DNA from: CAZJYI01 sp964550025
GTDB taxonomy: Bacteria > Verrucomicrobiota > Kiritimatiellia > UBA8416 > CAYOBW01
NCBI GenBank assembly: GCA_964550025.1
Contig: CAZJYI010000145.1
Location: forward strand, 1-27,123
Length of the DNA stretch: 27,123 bases
Direction: 5' to 3'
Part shown: positions 1 through 7,346 of the stretch, piece by piece
Numbering within the stretch: position 1 is the first letter of the stretch
How the letters are laid out: every line of letters begins with the position of its first letter
The notes under the pieces: model-generated
Told to the model about the DNA's origin: nothing
Seen by the model: the letters and a program-made list of their open reading frames with translations, nothing else
Databases searched by the model: none
Translations under genes and position numbers: made by a program

Positions 1-63
1 GGTGCGACGGTGCGACGGTGCGACGGTGCGACGGTGCGACGGTGCGACGGTGCGACGGTGCGA
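1..63. repeat. 8-bp tandem repeat, about 7.9 copies
   Basis: The octamer GGTGCGAC is repeated head to tail without a mismatch from the first base until position 63, where the last unit lacks its final C. The array runs off the left edge, so its full length is unknown. The unit is not a multiple of three, so it is unlikely to be coding. It could be a variable-number intergenic array or an assembly-edge artefact. Confidence 0.95.
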
Positions 64-520
64 GTATGGGGCGACCTTAGCATGACTGCAACCTCTTGCT
101 GTCTAACTGAGTACTGCCAGGCGGGCGGGTGAGTCAAGAGGAAATCGCAGAAAAACTGTGGGCGCGGCTCAGTTTATGCCGGAAGCGCCTTGGGTTTCGC
201 CTCGCGTGCGGCCGTTCAGCCGGGGTGTCTTGCCGTGCGCCATGTCCTTTTGCGGCGGTCAAGTCGGTTCGGAGCGAGCACCCGTGAGAGCCGGGATTGG
301 CAAGCGAGAACAGGGCTTTCGGAGGGGCGGGGCTTCGCTTGTTCGCGCCATGGGGACGCCCTCACGGGCGCATTACGAACACAGATGCGCAGCACCCTCG
401 TTTGCTGTGTGCACGAGCACCGGGGGATTGCAGGCCGTGCTGTCGGCCGGCATCCGGCGATGTCCGCTCCGGGCGGGGTACCGTTATCGGTATGTTGCGC
501 CTTGACCGACTGTGATTGCG
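64..520. other. Intergenic stretch without a credible gene
   Basis: Several short open frames cross this stretch on both strands. None has a recognisable domain, a good ribosome binding site or a composition like the neighbouring proteins. The only structured element I see is a REP-like palindrome at 352-380. The dehydrogenase gene converges on it from the right and its stop codon is at 521. Confidence 0.6.
352..380 (+). repeat. REP-like palindromic repeat, copy 1
   Basis: GGGGA is followed by the hairpin CGCCC-TCAC-GGGCG and then a CATTACGAAC tail. The same 29-base architecture occurs at 1830-1858 and, inverted, at 1877-1905. Stem differences between copies are compensated (CGCCC/GGGCG here, CGCTC/GAGCG at 1877-1905), as expected for a REP family that keeps its fold. 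A second, weaker arm may lie near 400-425 but it is too diverged to call. Confidence 0.65.
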
Positions 521-1525
521 TTAGGGGTGCAGCACGACTTTTCCGCACTGCCCGCTCGCCTGGAGCTGCCAGGCTTCTTCGACTTCTTCCAGCGCGAAGG
601 TGTGCGTGATCATGGTGTCCAGCTTGGCCGCGTTTGCGCGCAGCACGTCGAGCATCTGCGGCGTGTCCGTGAGGTGGTTCCAGTGCCATGCTCCGTGGAT
701 GGTGAGTCCCTTGCCGACGATTCTCGGCACACGTAGCTCGCCGCTCCAGCTCACCAGCGCCAATTGGCCTTTGCACTTCAGCGCCTCGACAAGGAACGGC
801 GGGCTGTCCGGCACATTGGCCGTCTCAACAGCTTCGTCGGCGCCGCCGTCGGTTAGTGCGAGGAGCTCGTCGTGGGCGCCGTCCCGCGTGGGGTCGATGA
901 CGGTCTCCGCACCCAGCTTCTTCGCCAGCTCCATTCGGTACGGGTTGATGTCCAGTCCGATGACGCGGGCGCCGAGGTGTGTTGCGTTCACTACGCCGCC
1001 CAGCCCGACCGGGCCCAGGCCGGCGACCAGCACGGTGTCGTAGGCGCGTACGCTCATGAGCTGCATGGCGTTGAACGTTGGACCGAGCCCGCAGCAGGCC
1101 ATGGCAGCGTGGTCGTCCGGGATGCCGTCGGGGACCGGCATGAGCATCCAGTCCTGCTGCAGACAGTGGGTCGCGAAGGTCGCGCGACCGTGCTCGCAGC
1201 CGTTGATCTTCTTGGGGTCAATGGCGTTGCGGCAGTGGATGTAGTTGCCGCCCAGGCATAGCGGACACCGCCCGCACGGATTCTGCGGCATCACCACTAC
1301 CCGGTCGCCAACGGCGACATGGCGCGCCGCCGGGCCGAGCGCTTCGACCACGCCGGCCGCCTCGTGCCCGAGGGCGTTGTGTGCCTTTCCGTCCCCGTAT
1401 GAATGCCACTCCGTGCACATGGGGCTCGAGGTGATGCGCACCAGTACGTAATTCGCGGATGGGGCAGGGGTGGGGACATCGCGAATCGCAACTGCCCCGT
1501 CGTCCGTTGTAGTGACCAGCTTCAT
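521..1525 (-). CDS. Zinc-dependent alcohol dehydrogenase-like oxidoreductase (MDR family)
   Basis: A 334-residue protein of the medium-chain dehydrogenase/reductase superfamily, which oxidises alcohols or polyols with NAD(P). The catalytic-zinc Cys is at residue 37 and the GHE motif at 53-55. The structural-zinc cluster C-x2-C-x2-C-x7-C (CGRCPLCLGGNYIHC) follows VGDRV. The cofactor fold is marked by VAGLGPVGLGG and, a strand later, VIGLDINPYR with an Asp that favours NAD. The open frame extends upstream to 1660, but I chose the ATG at 1525: the MDR fold begins there, and GGGAG lies five bases upstream while the longer start has no comparable site. The substrate cannot be told from sequence. 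It diverges from a sugar-acid kinase, so a sugar or uronate role is possible but unproven. Confidence 0.88.
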   Translation of the reverse strand: MKLVTTTDDGAVAIRDVPTPAPSANYVLVRITSSPMCTEWHSYGDGKAHNALGHEAAGVVEALGPAARHVAVGDRVVVMPQNPCGRCPLCLGGNYIHCRNAIDPKKINGCEHGRATFATHCLQQDWMLMPVPDGIPDDHAAMACCGLGPTFNAMQLMSVRAYDTVLVAGLGPVGLGGVVNATHLGARVIGLDINPYRMELAKKLGAETVIDPTRDGAHDELLALTDGGADEAVETANVPDSPPFLVEALKCKGQLALVSWSGELRVPRIVGKGLTIHGAWHWNHLTDTPQMLDVLRANAAKLDTMITHTFALEEVEEAWQLQASGQCGKVVLHP

Positions 1526-1598
1526 TGCGCCTCCCAGGGCTGTTGCCCGCCCAGATGCCGGGTTCAACCGGATGTGCCGTTCCAAGGACGGGAAATGT

Positions 1599-1677
1599 CG
1601 AATGATGAACGCTGAACCGCTGAATGCTGAAGTGGGATCATCTTCCTCGCACTTCGACATTCAACATCGTTATTCAA
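1599..1677. repeat. Degenerate short-period intergenic repeat
   Basis: Loose repeats of GAATGATGAAC, CTGAACCGCTGAATGCTGAAGTG and, inverted, CACTTCGACATTCAACAT and TATTCAACACT. The two halves are roughly inverted (TGAATGCTGAAGTG against CACTTCGACATTCA), so the stretch could fold. No protein family matches any frame. I read it as low-complexity intergenic DNA. Confidence 0.5.
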
Positions 1678-1829
1678 CACTCTGCGGTTTCCCCCTGCCG
1701 TCCAGCGTCGTGAACTTACAACGGACGGAGTCCGGCTCGTTGCCTGCCACTATCCGCCATTCTCCCGGCGAGCGTCAACAGATCTCCCGCCATATTCAGC
1801 AACTGTCACTATCGCGCACCCTGAACGAG

Positions 1830-1905
1830 GGGGACGCCCTGACGGGCGCACTACAAACGCAGACGGGCATTCCCTCGTTCGTAGTGCGCTCGTGAGAGCG
1901 TCCCC
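1830..1905. repeat. Inverted pair of REP-like palindromes (BIME-like)
   Basis: The left arm 1830-1858 is GGGGA + CGCCC-TGAC-GGGCG + CACTACAAAC. The right arm 1877-1905 is the reverse complement of GGGGA + CGCTC-TCAC-GAGCG + CACTACGAAC. The arms are separated by 18 bases. Each arm is itself a hairpin, and the stem bases differ in a compensated way. Two inverted REPs spaced like this form a BIME/REPIN-type unit, which RAYT transposases are known to mobilise. No RAYT gene is present in this window. Confidence 0.7.
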
Positions 1906-1994
1906 ACGGTGCGGGGGAGGGCTACCATGCAGTGGGGATTGCCGCGCCATATTCTGCCTGTTACTGTCGCGGGGGAAATTGTACAGTACGCGGC

Positions 1995-3083
1995 ATGAAA
2001 GCAATCGTGACATTCGGAGAGATCATGGGGCGTTTGGCATCGCCGGGAAACCTGCGGTTGCGCCAGGCGCGTGAACTGGAAGTTACCTATGCCGGCGCGG
2101 AGGCCAGCGTGGCGGCGTCGATCTGCAATTTCGGCGGCACGGCGCGCTACGTGACGGCCCTGCCGAAACACGCCTTGGCCGAGGCGACGATGGACACGCT
2201 TCGCGGCGTCGGCATCGACACGCGGTTTGTCGTGCGCACGGACACCGGGCGGCTCGGGCTGTATTTCCTGGAGACCGGGGCCAACCAGAGGCCGAGCAAC
2301 GTGGTTTACGATCGTGCCGGTTCCGCCGTCAGCCTGACGCCATCGGACGCCTACGACTGGGCCGGCATCTTCGACGGCGCGCAGTGGCTGCACATCAGCG
2401 GCATCACGCCGGCGCTGACGAAGACCTCCGCGGAGGCAACGCTGGCCGCCGTGCAGCGGGCGAAGGCGGCGGGACTGCAGGTCTCGTGCGACCTGAACTT
2501 CCGCAAGAAGCTGTGGAAGTGGGATGACTCCAAGTCGCAACGCGAGTTGGCCGAGGCGACGATGCGCGGTATCCTGCCGTCCGTCGATGTCGTGGTTGGC
2601 AACGAAGAGGATTGCGCCGACGTGCTCGGCATCCATGCCGCGGACACCGACGTGTATGCCGGCACGCTGAACACGGCCCGCTATCCCGACGTAGCCCGCC
2701 AGGTGGTAGGGCAGTTCCCGAATGTCGGCAAGGTCGCCATCACGCTCCGCGAGAGCCTTTCGGCCACGCACAACAACTGGGGGGCGATGCTCTATGATGC
2801 CGGGAGCGAACAGCCCTACTTCGCGCCGCTCGATGCCGACGGCCGATACCGGCCGTACGAGATCAAGAGCATCGTCGACCGCGTGGGCGGGGGCGACGCG
2901 TTTGCCTCCGGCCTGATCTTCTCGCTGACCACGCCCGAGCTCAGTAACCCGCAGGTGGCCCTGCGCTACGCCGTGGCCGCCTCCTGCCTCAAGCACTCCA
3001 TCAAGGGCGATTTCAACTACATGACACGTGCCGAAGTAGAGTCCCTGATGGGCGGCTCGGCTTCCGGGCGCGTGGTGCGGTAA
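1995..3083 (+). CDS. kdgK: PfkB-family sugar kinase, 2-dehydro-3-deoxygluconokinase-like
   Basis: A 362-residue PfkB/ribokinase-fold kinase most like 2-keto-3-deoxygluconate kinases, which phosphorylate KDG to KDPG in uronate and pectin/alginate catabolism. It opens with IVTFGEIMGRLASPG, followed by the AGAEASVAAS substrate-lid segment, GLYFLETGANQRPSNVVYDR typical of this subfamily, and CDLNFRKKLW. The catalytic anion-hole motif is DRVGGGDAF near residue 300, with the general-base Asp. The open frame reaches back to 1932, but the ATG at 1995 is where the conserved fold starts. No clear Shine-Dalgarno sequence precedes it, and a leaderless transcript is possible. Assignment to the KDG-kinase subfamily is good; the exact sugar acid is inferred. 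Confidence 0.85.
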   Translation: MKAIVTFGEIMGRLASPGNLRLRQARELEVTYAGAEASVAASICNFGGTARYVTALPKHALAEATMDTLRGVGIDTRFVVRTDTGRLGLYFLETGANQRPSNVVYDRAGSAVSLTPSDAYDWAGIFDGAQWLHISGITPALTKTSAEATLAAVQRAKAAGLQVSCDLNFRKKLWKWDDSKSQRELAEATMRGILPSVDVVVGNEEDCADVLGIHAADTDVYAGTLNTARYPDVARQVVGQFPNVGKVAITLRESLSATHNNWGAMLYDAGSEQPYFAPLDADGRYRPYEIKSIVDRVGGGDAFASGLIFSLTTPELSNPQVALRYAVAASCLKHSIKGDFNYMTRAEVESLMGGSASGRVVR

Positions 3084-3115
3084 TCGTCACCGGTCTGCGC
3101 AGCGAAGGACGCAAA

Positions 3116-4318
3116 ATGGCAGAACCCATTCACTCGTTGTGGATCGGGAGCATCGGCCAGCTCGAACAGTTGTCCATGTGCTCGTTCATGGCGCGGGGCC
3201 ATCGTTTCGTATTGTATGCGTACGATGACATCGGGGGCATTCCTCCGGGGGTAGACCTGCGAGACGCCGGTGAGATTCTCCCGAGAGAGTTGATATTCTA
3301 CTACAAGGGCACGAGCGGGAGCCCGGCGGGATTCGCCAATTGGTTCAGGTACGAGCTGCTGCACAGGTACGGGGGATGGTGGGCGGACCTTGACGTCGTA
3401 TGTCTCAAGCACTTCGACTTCACCGCCGAGCATGTCTTTGGGTGGGAGAGCGCCAATACCGTCAACAATGCCGTGATGAAGGCCCCGAAAGGCAGCGAGC
3501 TGCTGAGAGTCATGATCGAAAGGAGCAGGGATTTCAGGGGGGATGGCATCCACGGGTCCACGGGGCCGTTTCTGCTTACTCCCGTTGTCAAAGAACTGGG
3601 GATGGAGACCGCCGTTTGCCGGAGAGAGGTCTTCTATCCCATTTCGTTCGGTCGGTGCAGAGATGCCTTCACAAGGGCGATGCCCCTGCCGCGTGACAGC
3701 CATGCCGTTCACCTCTGGCATTCAGGTGTAACCAGGTGCGGCATAGACATCCACGCGAGTGCGGAAGGCAGCATCTACAGACAGCTTCTACAGATGTACA
3801 TGCCGGAGAGGTGCTTCTGTCCGGGCCGGTGCGCCTGCGCACCGGGCGGGGATGACGGCTACGCCGAATCCTACCGCAGGGTCCTGGCGTTGCTCAAACC
3901 CGGGCGGGTCTTCGAGTGGGGGCGCGGCAGGAACACGGGAATGGCTTTGGAGGCCGGAGCGCGTGTGGTCTCGGTGGAGCACCAGGAGAAGTCCGCACAC
4001 CCGCGACACGAGAGCCTTGTACAGATCGACATGCATGCGGAGAATGACTTCTATGTGCGTTCGGGGGCCATGCACCCGAGCGACCTGTACTTCGTGGATG
4101 GGAGAAAGCGGGTCCTGTGTATGGACTGCGCGCGCGAGAACGGACCGCCGGATCACGTGCTCTGTCTTCACGACGCACAGCGCGAGCGGTACCGCGGCGC
4201 CCTGGATCGCTACGAACACGTCTTGAGACTGCCCGGCGGCTTTGCAGTGGCGACCAACGATAAGGACATTCACGGGCGGCTTGCCGTCATCAGCCCACCC
4301 CAAGGCGGGAAGCGCTGA
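3116..4318 (+). CDS. Fusion: DXD glycosyltransferase (GT32-like) plus SAM-methyltransferase-like domain
   Basis: A 400-residue cytoplasmic protein without signal peptide. Residues 1 to about 225 look like the capsular-polysaccharide/GT32 class: IHSLWIG at the start, then FANWFRYELLHRYGGWWADLD, with the metal/nucleotide-sugar DXD motif at 91-93. Residues 249-395 resemble a Rossmann methyltransferase-like domain: VFEWGRGRNTG near 264-274, VVSVEH as the acidic strand end, then DLYFVDGRKRVLC near 323. Between them is a small Cys cluster, CxCx3CxC, at 233-241. GAAGGA lies six bases before the ATG. It follows the kinase by 32 bp and precedes the cytochrome by 53 bp, so co-transcription is possible. 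The DXD domain is confident; the second domain may be a degenerate or non-methylating relative. Confidence 0.72.
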   Translation: MAEPIHSLWIGSIGQLEQLSMCSFMARGHRFVLYAYDDIGGIPPGVDLRDAGEILPRELIFYYKGTSGSPAGFANWFRYELLHRYGGWWADLDVVCLKHFDFTAEHVFGWESANTVNNAVMKAPKGSELLRVMIERSRDFRGDGIHGSTGPFLLTPVVKELGMETAVCRREVFYPISFGRCRDAFTRAMPLPRDSHAVHLWHSGVTRCGIDIHASAEGSIYRQLLQMYMPERCFCPGRCACAPGGDDGYAESYRRVLALLKPGRVFEWGRGRNTGMALEAGARVVSVEHQEKSAHPRHESLVQIDMHAENDFYVRSGAMHPSDLYFVDGRKRVLCMDCARENGPPDHVLCLHDAQRERYRGALDRYEHVLRLPGGFAVATNDKDIHGRLAVISPPQGGKR

Positions 4319-4371
4319 ACCCGGCGATTGACGAACAGACCGCTTGGGATCCAACAAGGAGACCCTGATCC

Positions 4372-5613
4372 ATGACGGGAAAGAACTGTCGCCTGGCCGT
4401 GCTGCTTGCCGTTGCTGTCCACTATCTGGCCCTCGGTTCCGTCGGGTTCGCGCAGGGGAGGCGCGAAGGCGCAACGTACGTCGGGGCAGCCGAATGCCGA
4501 GCGTGCCATCAAGAGGCATATGACGGATGGCTGTCCACGATGCATCCATACAAGTTCCAGCGCGTTTCTCCCGGCGCTGTTGTGGGGGACTTCAAGAAGA
4601 GCAACCGTCTGGAGGCGGACGGTGCGACGGCGACGATGTCCGAAAGAAATGGCGAGTACTTCATCACAACGCCTGGGCCGGACAACAAGGTGCAGGCATA
4701 CAAGGTCGCATACGTGATCGGGGGCTTCTGGAAGCAGCTCTACGTTACCGAGTTCCCAAACGGGGAGCTCCACATCCTCCCCGCCATGTGGATCGTCAAG
4801 ACGCAGACCTGGGAGAAGTCCAAGTACTGGAGCGACACAATCTACCAGTACTCGTGTTCGGGTTGCCACAACACCGGCACGCAGGTCAACTACGACGAGG
4901 ATTCGGATACCTTCAAGACAACGTGGTCGGATCTCGGTGTCTCCTGCGAGGCCTGTCACGGGCCCGGCAGCAGACATGTACGCGCGGAGGAGGGCGAAGA
5001 GTCCAGCACGATCGTGAACCCCGCGAAAATCCCGGATCCGGCGCGGGCGGCGATGGTGTGCGGTTCCTGCCACAGCCGGGGGACCTCTCCCGACGGCAAG
5101 TACGGCTACCCGCACGGTTACCAGCCCGGGGGCATGTTGAGCTTCCTGTTCAACGAGAAGCCGAAGCTGCACCCCGACGACAGTTCCCGGGCTAACCGGC
5201 AGCAGTACATCGACTGGAAAAAGAGCGGCCACGCCAGGGAAGGGGTCATGTGCTGGGACTGCCACTACTCACACAGAAAGGGTCATGCGAACAAGTTCCA
5301 GACAAAGCTTCCCGGCTCTTCCCTGTGCAGGAGCTGTCACGAAGTCGAGAACAAGGGCGTTCACGGGATCCACAGCGTCAACAACTGTGTCGGGTGTCAC
5401 ATGCCGGCGGTGGGCAAACGAGCGGTCAAGGGCGACGTGCACAGCCACCAGTTCAAGGTGATCTACCCCGGACCGGCCGCGGCCGACAACTCCGAGCCGC
5501 AGCCGAACTCCTGCAACACCTGCCACTACCACGCAAAGGACAAGCCGGAAGACCTGCTGAACGTGCTCGAACGGGTCAAGGCCTCGCGCAGAAACCGCAA
5601 GACGTTCGACTAA
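4372..5613 (+). CDS. Exported octaheme c-type cytochrome (cytochrome c554-like)
   Basis: A 413-residue periplasmic or surface electron-transfer protein. A signal peptide occupies residues 1 to about 28 (hydrophobic core, ending VGFAQG). Eight CXXCH haem-attachment motifs are at 42-46, 162-166, 192-196, 230-234, 294-298, 319-323, 339-343 and 381-385, and several further His residues can serve as distal ligands. The layout recalls the cytochrome c554/multihaem families in which an isolated first haem precedes a cluster. No transmembrane segment follows the signal peptide. The catalytic Lys or Tyr signatures of nitrite reductases or hydroxylamine oxidoreductases are not evident, so electron shuttling is the safer call. 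AAGGAGA sits nine bases before the ATG. No quinol dehydrogenase or haem-maturation gene is adjacent. Confidence 0.9.
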   Translation: MTGKNCRLAVLLAVAVHYLALGSVGFAQGRREGATYVGAAECRACHQEAYDGWLSTMHPYKFQRVSPGAVVGDFKKSNRLEADGATATMSERNGEYFITTPGPDNKVQAYKVAYVIGGFWKQLYVTEFPNGELHILPAMWIVKTQTWEKSKYWSDTIYQYSCSGCHNTGTQVNYDEDSDTFKTTWSDLGVSCEACHGPGSRHVRAEEGEESSTIVNPAKIPDPARAAMVCGSCHSRGTSPDGKYGYPHGYQPGGMLSFLFNEKPKLHPDDSSRANRQQYIDWKKSGHAREGVMCWDCHYSHRKGHANKFQTKLPGSSLCRSCHEVENKGVHGIHSVNNCVGCHMPAVGKRAVKGDVHSHQFKVIYPGPAAADNSEPQPNSCNTCHYHAKDKPEDLLNVLERVKASRRNRKTFD

Positions 5614-5648
5614 GCCCGCATTCCTCACCGGATTCCGTGGCGAGGCCT

Positions 5649-5672
5649 CCGCGGACCTTTTAAAGTCCGCGG
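5649..5672. terminator. Palindromic stem-loop between convergent genes
   Basis: CCGCGGAC and GTCCGCGG form a perfect 8-bp stem around an 8-base A/T-rich loop. It lies 36 bp after the cytochrome stop and about 100 bp beyond the sulfatase stop, in the only spacer between these convergent genes. There is no strong U-tract on either side. A bidirectional terminator is likely, but a REP-like element is an alternative. Confidence 0.5.
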
Positions 5673-5774
5673 GCGTGCCGCGCTTGCCGGGTTCATTGCT
5701 CATGATGGTGATGGCCCCGGCGCGGGGCAGCCATGTGCACGAGTGTCCGAAGTGAACAAGCCGGCAGCAGAGAT

Positions 5775-7259
5775 CTACTTCCGCCCCCCCTGTCTGGTCT
5801 TTCTCGGCCCCCTGCCCAGCGCTACCGTGCGGTCGCGACTCGCGTCAACCGTCACGTTGGGGAGCTTGCCGCCGCCGCGGACTTCGGTGTGCTCGCGCCT
5901 CGCGACGGCGTCGATCTTCGCCACGATCTCAGGGTACTTGTCGGCGAGATTCGTTGTCTCACCGACGTCCTTTGACAGGTCGTAGAGCTCCCAGGGAACG
6001 CCCTTCTTCTTCTTGCTCGCGCGCAGCCTCCACCCTTTCCATTTCCCCATTCGGACGGCGCACTGGCTCCCGTATTCCCAGTACAGGAACTCGTGCTGTT
6101 CCTGCTCGCCTTCCCCGAGAAGGGTCGGCGCGATCGACATGCCGTCGCACGCTTCGGGCACTTTGGCCCCGGTGAGCTCGGCCAGGGTCGGCATCACGTC
6201 CGGGTAATACCACACCAGGTCGCTCTCCGAACCCGGCTCGATCTTACCCGGCCAGCGAGCCATCATCGGGACTCGCAGCCCCCCGTCATACAGCGAACCC
6301 TTGCCTGCCCGGAACTCCTGTCCCGTCTTCGGGTCGACATTCGGCGCGAAGAGCCCGCGGGGGTTCTCGTCTGACCTGAAATACGCCTGGCCTCCGTTGT
6401 CACCGCAGAGGAAGATGATCGTGTTGTCGTCGATTCCGTACTCCTTCAGCTTGTCCATGATCTGCTTCAACTGGTGGTTGACCATCAGGAGCATGGCGGC
6501 GTAGATGCGGGAGTCCTTGTCCGTTTTCTGCCCGACTCTCCATGGCTTGTCCTTGAACACCTGCCAGGAGGGGTCGTCCTCCGGAAGTCCCCAGAGGCCG
6601 TGCGGCGGCGTGTAGGGGAGGTAGAGGAAGAACGGCTTGTTGTGATTCTTGTCGAGCCATTTCATCGTCTCGTCGAAGATCACGTACTGGGCGTGCGTCT
6701 CGCCCTTGTCGGGGCGTCCCGTGTTCCCCTTGAGCGGCACTTCTTCACTGTTCCGAATGAGGTACGTTGGATAGAACGAGTGGGCGTGAACCTGGTCGTA
6801 GTACCCGAAGAAGAGATCAAAACCGTGATTCTCCGGTATGCCGGTCGTGCCGCGGGCGCCGATGCCCCACTTGCCGAAGCCGGCGGTCGCGTAGCCCTGC
6901 TCCTTGAGGATCTCGGCGATGGTGACTTCATCCGCGCGGATCGGCGTCGCCCCGCCGTTCGTCCGCATCGATACGTGCCCCAGGTGTTGGCCGGTCAGGA
7001 GCGTGGAGCGTGTCGGACCGCATGTCGGGCCGCCCGCATAGCAGTGCGTGAAGCGCATGCTCTCCTTCATGAACTGATCGAACACAGGGGTTTTGAGTTT
7101 CTTGTTCCCCAGGCCGGACATCTCGTAGTAGCCCCATTCGTCGAGCATCATGTAGATGACGTTCGGCTTCTTGGCCCGTCCCTGTGCGTTCAGTGTGCCC
7201 GGCACTCCCAGGACCATTGCGGAACACCCCGCCGCCTTCAAAAAGTCACGTCGTTTCAT
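5775..7259 (-). CDS. Tat-exported formylglycine-dependent sulfatase (S1 family)
   Basis: A 494-residue type I sulfatase that hydrolyses sulfate esters, likely on polysaccharide. It begins MKRRDFLKAAG, a twin-arginine signal ending near residue 26, so export is folded. The core starts at KPNVIYMMLDEWGYY; family members usually have two Asp metal ligands, and here the pair is Asp-Glu at 40-41. The formylglycine motif CGPTRSTLLTG has its modifiable Cys at residue 80. GFGKWGIG carries the active-site Lys. A later CGDNGG supplies further metal ligands. AAAGGA precedes this ATG. An in-frame ATG at 7280 also has GGGAGA upstream and would add seven residues. It lies downstream of the thuA-like gene on the same strand. 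No sulfatase-maturing radical-SAM enzyme is in the window. The substrate cannot be assigned. Confidence 0.93.
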   Translation of the reverse strand: MKRRDFLKAAGCSAMVLGVPGTLNAQGRAKKPNVIYMMLDEWGYYEMSGLGNKKLKTPVFDQFMKESMRFTHCYAGGPTCGPTRSTLLTGQHLGHVSMRTNGGATPIRADEVTIAEILKEQGYATAGFGKWGIGARGTTGIPENHGFDLFFGYYDQVHAHSFYPTYLIRNSEEVPLKGNTGRPDKGETHAQYVIFDETMKWLDKNHNKPFFLYLPYTPPHGLWGLPEDDPSWQVFKDKPWRVGQKTDKDSRIYAAMLLMVNHQLKQIMDKLKEYGIDDNTIIFLCGDNGGQAYFRSDENPRGLFAPNVDPKTGQEFRAGKGSLYDGGLRVPMMARWPGKIEPGSESDLVWYYPDVMPTLAELTGAKVPEACDGMSIAPTLLGEGEQEQHEFLYWEYGSQCAVRMGKWKGWRLRASKKKKGVPWELYDLSKDVGETTNLADKYPEIVAKIDAVARREHTEVRGGGKLPNVTVDASRDRTVALGRGPRKTRQGGRK

Positions 7260-7299
7260 TGCCGTCCTTTCGGTTTCCATATCTTCTCCCTGTACGCCC

Positions 7300-7344
7300 G
7301 CGCGGATCGGACCTCCGCGCCACGGGTCACCGGCTGAAAGCCGG
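7300..7344. repeat. Two adjacent hairpins in the thuA-sulfatase spacer
   Basis: GCGCGGA (7300-7306) pairs with TCCGCGC (7314-7320). CCGGCT (7330-7335) pairs with AGCCGG (7339-7344) around a GAA loop, immediately after the thuA-like stop codon. They may attenuate transcription into the sulfatase gene or stabilise the upstream message. They also resemble common intergenic GC-rich palindromes, so function is uncertain. Confidence 0.5.
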
Positions 7345-7346
7345 CG

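Larger units (their letters stand above)
1526..1994. other. Divergent intergenic region rich in repeats
   Basis: This 469-bp spacer separates the divergent dehydrogenase and kinase genes. It contains degenerate CTGAATGCTGAA/CATTCAAC-type repeats around 1599-1677 and an inverted REP pair at 1830-1905. Overlapping short frames on both strands look like non-coding readthrough. Promoters for both genes should lie here, but none stands out. A TACAGT sequence about ten bases before the kinase ATG is the only -10-like element I noticed. Confidence 0.6.

Noticed and set aside
216..776. Minus-strand frame of 186 codons near the left end
   Set aside because: It overlaps the end of the dehydrogenase gene in another frame, has Arg/Ala-rich shadow composition and crosses a REP-like palindrome.
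1851..2996. Minus-strand frame of 381 codons opposite the sugar kinase
   Set aside because: It is the antisense shadow of a gene with strong PfkB motifs.
6474..7337. Plus-strand frame of 287 codons opposite the sulfatase
   Set aside because: It is the antisense shadow; the sulfatase motifs on the other strand are unambiguous.
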